From Rana temporaria (Eukaryota; Chordata; Amphibia; Anura; Ranidae), in contig NC_053497.1 in the NCBI RefSeq assembly GCF_905171775.1, positions 39,221,781 through 39,285,780 on the forward strand: a DNA stretch of 64,000 bases, read 5' to 3'. This document shows, piece by piece, positions 30,980 through 41,608 of this stretch. A program made the translations under genes and the position numbers. Positions within the stretch are counted from its first letter, which is position 1; each line of letters opens with the position of its first letter. The notes under the pieces are model-generated. The model saw only the letters and a program-made list of their open reading frames with translations, was not told where the DNA came from and did not search any database.

Positions 30980-33900
30980 TCAGCGCCCTGAACCGACGAC
31001 GGGTGCCAGAAAGTCACCGCCGATCCAGGACTCATTCATCTTTATGAATGTGAGTCTGTCCACGGAGTCTGTGGACAGACGGGTCCTCTTGTCCGTGACC
31101 ACCCCACCTGCCGCGCTGAATGTCCGCTCAGATAGTACGCTGGAGGGGGGGCAAGACAATAACTCCAGCGCATACTGAGCGAGCTCGCGGCAGGTGTCCA
31201 ATCTGGCAACCCAGTACTCCATGGGGTCGTCGGTGCTCATACTGTCAGAAGCACCGACGGACGCCATGTAGTCTGCCACCATGTGGGCCAGCCGCTGGTG
31301 GTGACTGCTGCTGCTGCTGGTGCTGGTACTGGGTCGCTCGGTTTGGAAGAACATCCTCATCTCTTCCATTAGGTCCCCTGCTCGGCTGCTGCTGGGTGCA
31401 GTCACCTGCTGGGTGAGATGAGGGGGGACAACTGGAGGCCGGGGAGTTGCCTGCTCCAACCGTCTGACAATGCCTGCCTGCAGTTCCTCCATCCGGTGCT
31501 GCCTCCGGCTGGCTGGGATGAACTGCTCCAGTTTCCCCTTGCACCTGGGATCCAAAAGGGTGGCCATCCAGAAATCATCCCTCGCCTTGATGGTCTTAAC
31601 CCGGGGGTCCCTCCTGAGGCATCTCAGCATGTGGGCAGCCATGGGGAAGAGCACAGCCCGCTGTGATTCCTCAATGCTGGCCAGGTGAATGAGGTGCGAC
31701 TCTTCATCCCTGAGGCGCTGCTGGTCAAACTCAGAGATGCCCAACCCCCGGACTATCGGTGCCCCCAACACCGGCTCTCCCTCCTGACCAGGCCCTGACT
31801 CCGGGACGACACCAGCAACCTACCTCCTCCTCATCATCATCATCCTCCTCCTCCTCCTCCTCGTCCTGGCCCTGGTCTCGGTGGAGCATTGCTGACTCCT
31901 CCTGCTCCACCAAGGCACTCTCCCCAGCTTCGAGCAGGCGATCTAGTGTCCTCTCCAGCATGAACACTATTGGCAGCACGCTATTGAGGCCGATGTGCTC
32001 ACTGCTGACCATCTTGGTCGCCTGCTCGAAGGAGGACAACACTTGGCAGACCTGGTTTATCTGCCCCCACTCCGCACAGGCAATGAAAGGGAGTTGTGGT
32101 GAAGCCCTCTCAGTGCCTAGTTCCATCAGGTACTCCCTCACCGCCCTTTGCTGCTCCCACAACCTCTTCAGCATGTGGAAGGTGGAGTTCCACCGCGTCA
32201 CACTGTCCACAATCAGCCTGTGAAGGGGCAGACTGTACTTCCGCTGCAACTTGGACAGGGACACGGTAGCGGTTGGGGAGCGCCTGAAGTGGCTGGCAAT
32301 CCTACGCGCCTTTGCCACAATGTCACTCAACCCTGGATAAGTGCGCAGGAACTTCTGCACCGCCAGGTTGAGGACATGTGCCAGACAGGGCACGTGGGTC
32401 AGACTGCCAGCACTGAGGGCGGCGAGTAGGTTGCTGCCGTTATCGCAGACAACCATACCTGCCTGGAGCCTTCGGGGTGTCAGCCACTTCTGGACCTGAG
32501 CCTGAAGTGCTTTCAGCACTTCTTCTCCAGTGTGTCTCCGGTCCCCTAAACTAACAAGCTGGAGCACGGCCTGACAGCGCACGTGCCCCACACTTGAGTA
32601 GCTACGGAGGCGCTTGCTGGGAGGCTCAGCAGCTGCGGAGACAGTGGCTTGAGGGAGACCAGCAGTTCTCCCCTGGACACCCCGGGGCGGCACCACAAGA
32701 TCGGTTGCCGCCGATCCCTCACCGACGCCTCGGAGGGAAACCCAATGGGCCGTGAAGCTGATGTAGCGCCCCTGCCCATGCCTGCTGGTCCAGCCATCCA
32801 TTGTCAGATGAACCCTGTCGCTGACAGCGTGATCCAGCGACAGGGTTACATTCTGCACAATGTGCTGGTGTAGGGCAGGGACACCAGTCCTGGCAAAGAA
32901 ATGGCGGCTGGGGACACGCCATTGGGGTTGGGCCTGCTCCAACATCTGCCTGAAGGGGTTGCTGTCAACTATGTTGAAGGGCAGCAGATGTTGGGCAATA
33001 ACCCTTGCCAGGAGCCCATTGAGGGAACGCACACGTCGGTCTCCAGGGGGGAAGGGAGTGGTGCGGTCAAAGGCGTCTGAAATCGACGCCTGGCGCCGGA
33101 CGGCAGTGCAGGACACAGACGTGGAGGGTGCTGTGGAAGTAGAGGTCTGGCTGCCGGTACCAGTACCTCTACTCGAGGGAGCGGGGGGGCATGACCTGCT
33201 GGAAAGAGATGAAGATGTGGCAGGGGCTGCTGTACCCTGCTCACTTGTGGTGGTGGCGCTGCTACCACCACCACGCTTCATCTCGTCAAACACCGCCCAG
33301 TGGTTTATCCTCAGGTGCTGGTTCAGGGCTGTGGTACCCACCCGAGCCAAACACTTCCCTCTCTTCACCCTCACTTTACAAATCCGGCAGATGGCCACGG
33401 TAGGGTTGTCTGCCACCAGGGTAAAGTAATTCCAGACAGGTGACTTCAGCACCACCCTCCTGTCAGATGGGGTGACGCTTACTTGCACCTGCTGGGACTC
33501 GGTGCGCACAGGTGGAGCTGCCTGCTGCTGCTGCTGCTGCTGCTCCTCCTCCTGACACCTCCTGCTGCCATCACCAGTGGAGACCCTGATGATGGTCTCC
33601 CTGGTGGTGACCTGGCGCACCGTTTCACCAGGGTGCCTACCTTCCCCGTCGTCACTGACGTAGTGAGCCGACGCGTCAGATGGCAACCATGATGGGTCAC
33701 CCTCTTCGCCCCCAGAGATGTCAGACCAAGGGCTGAAATGTGTTGGTCTGAGGGAACCAACTGACATGGAGCCTCTAGCCTGGCTCCGCTGTCCCCTCAC
33801 CCACGCCTGGGTCTGACTAGGTGCTGCTGTTTCCTGCACCAAAACAGCAGCACCAGTTTGAAGGGATGTCTCTGGGATACTGCCAGCAGGTATCCCATCC

Positions 33901-34313
33901 TCCTCATCCATCCCTTCAAAAAGGTCCTGACCATCAGGACAGAGCTGAAGGTCTCCCTGATGCATGGCCTCCCCCAAGATATCCCTCTCACTGTCGCTGT
34001 CGAACAGTAAGATGCTGGACTCTTGGGGGCTGGGGGTGGGTACTACAGGCACCGGTGTAATGGTGGTACTACTGTGAGTCGGGACCGACGACTCAGTGGC
34101 ACTGCTGTGCCCCATGTAGTCCACCACTACTTCAGCCTGAGATGGCAATATCGGGCGGCTGCCCGATGGGAAGAACTCCCGGATCAGGCGTACTCCCCTT
34201 GCACCAGATCCTCTACCACTAGTAGGGGCACGAGAGGTACCCCGTGCTGGCAGCGATCCAGCACTGGGAGTAACTCCCCTACCCCTGCTGCCACGGCCAC
34301 GGATGCCGCTCAT
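30980..34313 (-). pseudogene. hAT transposase with BED zinc finger, one frameshift
   Basis: Cut-and-paste transposase of the hAT superfamily. The frame is open from the chosen ATG at 34313 (MSGIRGRG) for 860 codons to 31731; a second frame (31771-30980) holds the C-terminus. One frameshift at about 31775-31830 follows an acidic run. From this ATG: a disordered N-terminus with poly-Gln at about 258-264; a BED finger at about 291-338 (C309, C312, H333, H338); catalytic Asp506 (HLTMDGWTS); and Asp624 (VVCDNGSN). The second frame has catalytic Glu in SSVLSERTFSAAGG and the dimerisation end TRLSTDSVDRLTFIKMN. Frames upstream of 34313 read through leader sequence, so the internal Met is preferred. 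All key residues remain, so inactivation looks recent. Confidence 0.9.
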
Positions 34314-35105
34314 TATTGCTGATATGTGTGTGGGGGGGTAAACTTTATTGGGGGGGGGGGGGAATGTGAACAAAATGTGTTTTTGTGTTTTTTTTACAAG
34401 ACAGGCACGCAGACAAAGACGTACACAGACAGCTACTAAACTATAAGAAAAGTAGTACACCAAAGACAAGGACTACAAAATTAAAGAAAAAAAAAAGCAC
34501 TAAACAAACACTAACTTTTTTTTTTTTTTTTTTTAAACACAAAACACAGACACTAAACACACACTAAGCTAAGCTAGATGAAATAAATGTACACTAACAG
34601 TGTGTACACTTACTACACAAAATTTAACTAAACTGAACACAAAACTTAGCTTTTAGAAAAGCTCTTTAGGGAAAACTAAACAAAATGTGCACTGTAAAGG
34701 CCTAGCAAATATCACTGAACAGCGAACCTGCAAGATCTAACAGTAACACAAGATGAACAAAACTTAGCTTTTAGAAAAGCTCTTTTAGAAAGCTCAGCAA
34801 AATGTGCACTGAAATCTCTAGCAAATATCACTGAACAGCGAAGATGCAGGATCAAACAGTAACACAAATGAACAAAACAGCACAAAACAGCACAAAACGT
34901 AGCTTTGAAAAAAGCTCTTGGGTCTATTGCTTTGAAAAAAGCAGTTGATATACTGGAAAAGATCCACTGGAATCACTAAATAGCAATGCTGGTGATGATA
35001 TAAATCAATCAGGAACAAAGACACAGGAAAACAGGAACACAGAAACAGCCTCCACACTCTCTAGCCAGCTTCTGAATCTGCAATGAAATGGTGCTGGGAG
35101 TGAGC
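34314..35105 (-). promoter_or_regulatory. 5' leader and upstream repeats of the hAT transposase
   Basis: Noncoding. A unit of about 113 bp containing ACTTAGCTTTTAGAAAAGCT, AATGTGCACTG and TATCACTGAACAGCGAA is present at about 34645 and 34757, with a partial third copy at about 34897. Poly-T and poly-A tracts lie at about 34488-34540. Confidence 0.5.
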
Positions 35106-35112
35106 TTATATA
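35106..35112 (-). promoter_or_regulatory. TATA-like box of the hAT transposase gene
   Basis: The minus strand reads ATTATATAAGC at about 35105-35115, roughly 800 bp upstream of the chosen ATG and just inside the right subterminal repeats. A promoter role is inferred from sequence and position. Confidence 0.4.
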
Positions 35113-35169
35113 ATGTCCATGCAGGCAGGTTCCTATTGGTTGCTAACCTCTGACGAGTGTGGAAGGAGA

Positions 35170-35689
35170 ACTCTGATTGGCTCTGATGCAAAAGGGCGGA
35201 GCAAATAATCGCGCAATATTCCTATTGCCGAATATTCGCATTGCGAATATTCGGCAATATAAAATGATCGCTTCAGCTACTCGGCCCAAGGTCTCTAATC
35301 ATACCAGCAATGCTTTTAGACGTCTATGGAGATCACTAGGATGTGATCTGTTTTAAAAATGAAACTGTAAAAATCGCTCTGATGCGGAAGATAGGGGCGA
35401 AGAAAATAATCGCGCGATATTGCGTTTGCCGAATAATCGCATTGCGATCTTTCTGGAAAATTCAATGAACGCTTCAGCTACTCGGCCCAGGGTCTCTAAT
35501 GATACCAGCAATGCTTTTAGACGTCGATGGAGATATCTAGGATGTGATCTGTTTTAAAAAAAAAAATGTAAAAAATCGAATATTCGGAATTGCGAATATT
35601 CACCGCGAATTTCGAAATATAGCGCGATTTCTCGAATATGCTATATTCGAGTCGAATATTCGCAATGCGAATATTCGTGAGCAACACTA
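35170..35689. repeat. Right subterminal duplicated ATTCG region of the hAT element
   Basis: A unit of about 196 bp is present twice (about 35179-35374 and 35375-35575). Shared blocks are GCTCTGATGC, AATAATCGCGC, CTTCAGCTACTCGGCCCA, CAATGCTTTTAGACGTC and GGATGTGATCTGTTTTAAAA. CGAATATTCG palindromes are dense up to the terminus. A CTCTGATTGGCTC motif at about 35172 is shared with the left array. Confidence 0.8.
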
Positions 35690-35697
35690 TTAAGGAG
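35690..35697. repeat. Right target-site duplication of the hAT element
   Basis: TTAAGGAG directly after the terminal CAACACTA; identical to 20266-20273. Confidence 0.85.
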
Positions 35698-36910
35698 CGG
35701 GGCCGGGAAGTCAGCCCTGGAGTCCTTAATAACGGATGAGTCATCGGCTATCAGAGGACTTCCCCTTTGACAGCTGAATTTAAAAAAACATTGCCGAATT
35801 TGCCAGCAATGCAAAAAAAATTGAGTGAGGCCCTTTGGGTCTGGTATGGATTTTAGGGGAACCCCATGCCAAAATAAAAAAAAACTGTGTGGGGTCCCCC
35901 TCAAAATCCATACCAAACCCTTGTTGATGGGGATAAGGGCCTCTTCCTGATAACCCTAGGCAGTGGTTGTGGGGGTCTGCAGGCAGGTGGCTTATCAGAA
36001 TCTGGAAGCACCCTTAAACAAGGGGTCTTTATTTTTTACTTTTTTGGTGAATGAGTAGGGGTACAATGTACTCCATACTCATTCACATAGGGAGCAGGGG
36101 GAAGGGATATGGAGGCCCCCTTGTTAAGGGGGCTTCCAGATTCTGATAAGCCCCCTGCCCACAGACCCCCACAACCACTGGCCAGTGATATAAGGAAGAG
36201 GGCCTTGTCCCCATCAACATGGGGACAAGGTGCTTTGGCCCAATGCATCTCCCCATGTTGAGGGCATATGGCCTGGTATGGTTCAGAAGGGGTGTTCGCT
36301 CATCCCCTTTTCCTAGCCCGAATGCTCGGATAAGAGCCTGGTATGGATTTTGGGACCCCACGCCAATTATATTTTTTAGATTTGGCGTGGGGTTCCCCTT
36401 CAGTCCATAACAGACCCAAAGGCCTGGTATGCATGGGGGGGAGAGGGGCTCCATGCCGGTTTTGCCATTTTTTTTATTGCAGACAATAACTTGAAACCGC
36501 AAGTAAATTTAAATGTCATTTAGTTTTCTTTATAAATGTTAGTTTTTCTGCAGCAGGTTCTATACATGATACAGATGCCCTACTTTACAGGCACTCTAAA
36601 GGGACCCCCAGGCACTATATTTCAAATCATTTTTCATTTTTATTGTTTCACTTTAAGCATCATCAAAATTTCTGCTGCTTTAAAATTGATTAAAAAAAAA
36701 ATGTCATTAATACATGTCCTCCACGGCAGTACCTTGGCCCCCATACTCTTTTTATGGCCAATAACTTACATATAAGCCTTCAAAATGGGGACTTTTGATT
36801 TTCATGTTCGGATCCCATAGCCTTTAATAGAGTTTGCGGCTTGGGTTCTACCTTTTTCTCTGTTTGGGAATTGTGGTGCGAACTGAACCGGGGGGTGTTC
36901 GGCCTATCAG
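35690..36910 (+). repeat. hAT-N type repeat interrupted by the large hAT element
   Basis: It starts with GGAGCGGGGCCGGGAAG. It continues with GGGTCCCCCTCAAAATCCAT, ACATGGGGACAAGGTGCTTT and CCTGGTATGGATTTTGGG. It ends GGTGCGAACTGAACCGGGGG then TGTTCGGCCTA. The modules match 3395-4640 and 39220-39690, and its far end matches 44250-44291. Noncoding. Confidence 0.6.
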
Positions 36911-37034
36911 TATTTCACAATAAAACCTGGAAGCTGATTGGTTTCTATGCAAAAGTAAGCCTGGTTTTGCACTCTTCAGCTTTAGTAAATAAATCCCAGT
37001 GTGACACCATAATTGACATTGCATGATGAGTATT

Positions 37035-37216
37035 TCACCGAGGGACAGCAAACATCTTATATTTTCGAGCTCTTGAAGCATTGGTGTTGGGTTCTGGTGT
37101 TATCTCGAGGTCCTTCCTGTCCACTGTAGGTTTTAAAGTGAATCTTTGTAGTGTAGTAGTAAAAAACAAGAAGAATTCCATACGAGCCAGCCCTTCTCTT
37201 GCACAAATGCGTTTAC
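37035..37216 (-). CDS. CYP2 exon 9 of the orphan pair
   Basis: 182 bp after a CCCTTCTCTAG acceptor. It encodes the rest of the haem loop with the Cys present, the L-helix and the C-terminus (DRKDLEITPEPNTNASRARK), stopping with TGA at 37037-37035. It aligns along its whole length with exon 9 at 44573-44754. A Gly-to-Arg change sits in the cysteine motif. Confidence 0.85.
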
Positions 37217-37473
37217 CTAGAGAAGGGACCAAAAAAAAAAAATCGCCATTTCAATGCCTTACAACACAACCTGCAGTGCAAAATCATGTTTGTCAGCAAC
37301 CTAGTGCCCAGGAACACTTGATTCTAGGCTTGTGATGCTGATGGCCAGTGCTTTACAACACTATTCATCAGAGTTTCTTTGCAAACAAAGTAGGTACATA
37401 TTTTTGTTACATTCATTTTTTTTAACATTTTGTACAATTTTGTAACTTAAAACCCAACTTGAAGATAAATGTA

Positions 37474-37735
37474 AACCCATGATCTGACCCCTCTGCAGCC
37501 TTCTGGTTGTAGGGCACCCATGATCTGATCCCACTGCAGCCTTCTGGTTGTAGGGCACCCATGATCTGACCCCAATGCAGCCTTCTGATTTTAGGGCACC
37601 CATGATCTGGCCCCACTGCAGCCTTCTGGTCGTAGGGCACCCATGATCTGACCCCAATGCAACCTTCTGGTTGTAGGACACCCATGATCCAACCCCACTG
37701 CAGTCTTCTGGTTGTAGGGCAGCTACACAACAAAA
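37474..37735 (+). repeat. Minisatellite with 42-bp units, about 6 copies
   Basis: Units of the form CCCATGATCTGACCCCACTG followed by CAGCCTTCTGGTTGTAGGGCA. It lies between exons 8 and 9 of the orphan CYP2 pair, near exon 9. Open frames on the minus strand are repeat artefacts. Confidence 0.85.
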
Positions 37736-38142
37736 ATGATTGCCATGAGACTACAGAGAGTTTCTCATATCATGGCACAGTTGAACTGAAGAGGAAGATT
37801 TAAAAACAATCTAAGCAAATGAATAAGTGCGATAGTAAATGATGTCCCTGTGGGATTAATTTTGATACATATTTATATTTTTACTCTTTACATTCATATG
37901 TATATTACTGTACATTTTAACATCCATACCATACCATGATGGAGAGGACATGTTGTTGAGGCCCGGATTTAATTTTATTGATTAGAGCCACTGTGTAATA
38001 AGAAATCACACACACAGGTTAAATGGGATGGACATTTGTATTTTTTCAACGTTATAAATTATGGTATATAACTATGTATGAGTCCTAGATTGGTATTCAT
38101 AAAATGGATTGCCGCTTTAATCATTACAAAGTTCTCTGGTAC

Positions 38143-38284
38143 CTGCAGAAAATGGCATGAAGGCATCATTCTTCTTGAAGGCCCCATTCCCATCAAGAAA
38201 GTGCTCTGGGTCAAACTGAGTTGGGTTCTTAAACCATTTAGGGTCTTTCAAAACCGATGTTAGTACAGGAGACACCATAATGTT
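38143..38284 (-). CDS. CYP2 exon 8 of the orphan pair
   Basis: 142 bp, the canonical CYP2 exon 8 length. It encodes the meander region with FDPEHFLD (PERF-like) and ends FMPFSAG at the donor. No ATG-initiated frame covers it; it was recognised from the reverse strand. Confidence 0.88.
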
Positions 38285-38755
38285 CTGAAATGAAAATAAG
38301 AACCAAATTAATGTCTTTGATTTTTCTTTAGAATTATTTTAAATTGGGTTTGTTTTTGAAATACCTCTAAAATTCTTTTTTTTGTTTTGATTAACTAATT
38401 GAGGTTATGCCCAAGCTATGCTATGTTCTTCATATAGTTAGATTACTGAAACTGCTTTAGTAGTCTGCAAATTTCTTGAATTGTTTCTATTTATTTTTTT
38501 ATACTAGTAATGGCGGTGATCAGAAATTTGACACTAACTGACACTTTGTGGGAACTGCCAATGACCTCTCCAGTGACACTAATACAGTGATCAGCACAAA
38601 TAATATACACTAATTCAGTAATAATGACACTGGCTGGGAAGGGGTTACCAACTAGGGCAACTGTGTGTACTGCACTTTGTGGTGCCCATTCTAATAGCTA
38701 TAGCAGGTATTGAAGGGCAGTTATAAGGCTTTAAAAACACTGCCTAAATGCTGCT
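38285..38755. other. Upstream of the orphan exon 8: TTAA-type repeat fragment
   Basis: About 38510-38660 contains ACTAGTAATGGCGGTGATCA, GACACTAATACAGTGATCAG and ACTGGCTGGGAAGGGGTTA, modules of the TTAA-type element at 17100-18267. No coding sequence was seen. Confidence 0.45.
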
Positions 38756-38756
38756 T

Positions 38757-39215
38757 AAATTGGTTGTAAACACTTTACAACCACTTTAACCTACAGGCTT
38801 ACATGTAGGTGCTTGAAATATCTCCCAGACCTGCACGGTCTAGGAGATATTTGCAAATCGGCGTATGGCGATTTCTTCTGTGCATGCGCCGGAGTTAGAA
38901 AGGGCACGCTGTGCCCTTTCTAACTCGGGTAATGCCGTGACTGGAGGCTCCTGCGCATGCGTGGGAGTGACATCACGTGACTCCGGGCACTCACAGAGCC
39001 AGAGTTCACGGCCCTGGAAGGTAAAGGGGTGAAGAACGGATGCTTGCTACTCGCAAGAAAGATGGGGACATAGCGGGCTTCTCCTTCAGGTAAGTGTCAC
39101 ATAATGGGCTACTATTCGATGCATAGTAGCCCATTATGCTTTACCTTTGCAGGGAAACAAAGAGGAAGTAACACCCATCAGGGTTTACTTCCTCTTTAAA
39201 CAAAGGGCTCTCGTG
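38757..39215. mobile_element. MITE of the GGTTGTAAAC / GTTTACTTCC type
   Basis: It begins AATTGGTTGTAAACACTTTA and shares TACAGGCTTACATGTAGGTG, GGAGATATTTGCAAAT and GCATGCGC modules with the element at 59273-59702. An internal perfect palindrome AGAAAGGGCACG...CGTGCCCTTTCT-like arm pair lies at about 38895-38925. A second one, ATAATGGGCTACTATTC with its inverse, lies at about 39102-39140. Confidence 0.6.
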
Positions 39216-39219
39216 AGGT

Positions 39220-39690
39220 GTAAACAAGCTCAAAGGGGAACCCCACACCAAAATTGAAAAATAAAACGGCATGGGGTCCCCCCCAAAATCATACCAGACC
39301 CTTATCTGAGCATGCAGCCTAGAAGGTCAGGTAAGGGAGTTGACAAGTGAGCGCCCCCCTGAACCATACCAGGCCACATGCCCTCAACATGGGGGGGTGA
39401 TTTGGGGCAGGGGGGACCCCAAGTTGTGTTTTTTTTACCGGCAACTATTTTATTTTTACTCAGCTGTAAGCGGGGAAGCCCATTGACCACTGATGACAGC
39501 TTCCCGGCCTTGTTCCTTAACAACCAGATTATTCTGCATGCTGATTGGGCAAAGCTTTGCACTTTTGAATTTGAACGTTCGAGTCCCATATACGTCAATC
39601 GGGTTCTAAATGTTCGCGCGAACGGTCGGTCCGTTCGGAGGTTCTGGTGCGAACCGAATGGGGGGGTGTTCGGCTCATCCCTAGATGACA
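39220..39690. mobile_element. hAT-N type repeat, copy
   Basis: It contains GCATGGGGTCCCCCCCAAAA, ACCAGACCCTTATCTGAGCA and GGTTCTGGTGCGAACCGAAT. It ends GGGGGTGTTCGGCTCATCCC TA at about 39684. At 39510-39530 it holds the reverse-complement target region CCGGCCTTGTTCCTTAACAA, an uninterrupted paralogue of the site hit by the large hAT element. Confidence 0.6.
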
Positions 39691-40248
39691 CCATATCATA
39701 AAAAAGGGTGGATAAGGTTGGGACTTTACATGAGGCATATGATAAAACTACCATAGGCCTCCATCCCTGTAAATGGATAGAAGGGGGGGGGGGGGTTTGG
39801 GACTTTAAATGAGATGCGTTTTTAGCAGTATGCAATTAAATATATATATGGAATATAGAAAATGTTTCCATAATAACCAGGCTCAAAGTTACCAACCAAA
39901 AAAGCAACAAACCAAATTAACCTGTCTAGCTGTATGCATTAAAAACAGAGGTTTAGTTGCATGTATTTGCAACTAAAAGGCAGCCTTCATCCACACGCTG
40001 GCTTGTATACATGGGCAATTTTTAGGCATTTTGCCAAGGCACCCCAGGTTTGAAAAAAGCTGTGCTACAAGACTTGAGCCATGTATACATTATATGCTCC
40101 ATACCTATGGACTCATATATTTCAAAGTTATCTGTCAAAAAATAAAACAGCTGCAGGGGAAACTTCTAAACTGCCATAGATATTTTGTGGACTGGCGCAA
40201 GGGAGGCAGATGACAGAAACATGATGAGAGATCCATGGGAGAACCGAA
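39691..40248. other. Intergenic DNA, nothing recognised
   Basis: Contains a poly-G run at about 39783-39795 and AT-rich sequence. No domain or terminal repeat was seen. Confidence 0.35.
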
Positions 40249-41608
40249 TGTAGCACTACCACCGGAGGAGATGCTGGTTATATTTTGGGTGGCACGTTAC
40301 CTCTATATCCTCGCTGTCCAGGGTAAAAGGAGAGTCTGAAGAATTTCAATGTCCACACAATGCACTTCTTTTTCTTGGATTTATTTTGCAGAACTTCAGT
40401 AGAAAAGAAGGATGAGGGGTGGAGGGTAGGTAGGTTCAGGTGCACAATCACAAATAGGGAAACACTCCTGTTTCCAGCAAACAGTTCTCGTCGCCACTCT
40501 AGCCAGAGTGGGTATTGCTCAGCCGGATAGGTACCTCTCACTGGCCTAGCAGCTGGGATGGCGCACAAAGTAAAGTACAGTCTCTGCCACAGACCTTCCT
40601 TTATTGATGAGACACTTTGGTCCGGAATCCCCTGCCACATGATTCAACACCCAGATCTCTTTAGCTTTGCTTCTTTAGAACTTTAGATCCGACAGGCGAC
40701 ACTGTCAAGCCTCTCGGTGTACGGTCAGGCCTTCCACCCAAGGTACCAGCCTCTTGCATGGCCCTCCCCAGGATAGGTCCTCCCCTGGCTTCCTTCATCA
40801 AGTGGCCTCCTCCCGCAGAATGGACAGCACAGGATCACCTAGAATCCAGGACACGCACCTCAGGCCAGGTGGGCCACGAGGCGTGAACGGAAGGACCCCG
40901 CTCCAATGGCGTCTGTCCCTTAAGTACCCCTCCCCAGCATGCACAGCGGGAAACCACTCCCACTGATTTGCTGCCGAGGGGACACTCAATACACCTTGAC
41001 CTTGCTGCTGCCACCCTTGGCCTGGGGTGGTAATGACACCCCCAGGCAAGCAATGGTGGGTACTATCAGCACAGCCATGGCTGGAACAGAGGCTAAATTG
41101 CCCTCAATCACTCTTGTCTGAGCCAAATAACAGCTCAGACCCCCACTAAATTTAAAGCAGCGCCTGTTCAACAGGAGCAGGGTTTAAAGTTTTAGTGGTT
41201 AGTCAGACAAGTAGGTGTTTAAAAACTAGAAAGTCAGCCAGAGACAAGACAAAGACTAAAAATAGATACATGAGTATGAGAATGGATGTGGTGCTTTTCA
41301 TCAAATCTATTAATAGCCTTTAGCCTGCAGGGGTCACCTTTCCGAGCTCATTTTACCTATTAAACATGGAAACCCAGCCAAGCAAGGAAGCTAGGATCCA
41401 CAAATGGAACACAGACTGTACTGGGCATATGAACAAGAGAAAAACATAAAGAAATGAGAGGTGATGGCTGGAATGTGCTGCTTGCTGCCAAAGTCTGTGT
41501 TGCTTTAGAGTGGGGATGTGCACTTGTTTAGAGGCTGCTGCTGTTTGAGAGACCCAGCAAGCTGGAGGAGAGGAGCATCACTAGCTTTATAGTAGATTGT
41601 CGCTACAG
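40249..41608. mobile_element. Possible solo LTR
   Basis: It is bounded by TGTAGCACTACC at the left and TTGTCGCTACA at the right, giving TGTAGC...GCTACA short inverted ends as in LTRs. No flanking duplication was found (CCGAA versus GAGTG) and no gag/pol is present, so this is only a weak call. Open frames inside (about 40750-41170) have no recognisable domain. Confidence 0.25.

Larger units (their letters stand above)
20274..35689. mobile_element. Large two-gene hAT DNA transposon (15,416 bp)
   Basis: The left end is TAGTGTTGAGCAGAATATGC; the right end, read inward, is TAGTGTTGCTCACGAATATT. The termini agree at 10 of the first 12 bases and are flanked on both sides by TTAAGGAG. Joining the flanks gives GTTGTTAAGGAGCGGGGCCG, which matches the paralogous repeat at 3388-3410 (GTTGTTAAGCAGCGGGCTGG), supporting a single insertion. 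Both subterminal regions are packed with ATTCG/CGAAT. Contents: Myb/SANT-like gene (+), a SINE, a Tc1 element, a 152-bp minisatellite, a Tc1 fragment and the hAT transposase (-). The two element genes are convergent. Confidence 0.85.
37035..38284 (-). pseudogene. Orphan CYP2 exon 8-exon 9 pair with altered haem motif
   Basis: Exon 8 is 38284-38143 (142 bp; AACATTATGG start, donor GTACCA). Exon 9 is 37216-37035 (182 bp with stop). Lengths, phases and splice sites are canonical and both frames are open: PVLTSVLKDPKWFKNPTQFD, FMPFSAG | KRICAREGLARMEFF, ending KMFAVPR. In the haem-binding motif FSAGKRxCxG(E) the Gly two residues after the axial Cys is Arg (CARE). No exon 7 lies nearby; the next exon upstream is the intact exon 9 of gene 2 at 44573. 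It is either a decayed tandem duplicate or a set of alternative terminal exons. The type is chosen because of the motif change and missing partners. Confidence 0.7.

Noticed and set aside
31759..34322. Several plus-strand open frames of 60-190 codons
   Set aside because: Antisense shadows of the GC-rich hAT transposase, whose frame has BED and hAT motifs.
37474..37735. Open frames across the 42-bp repeat near orphan CYP2 exon 9
   Set aside because: Repeat-derived peptide on both strands; no start context, splice sites or domain.
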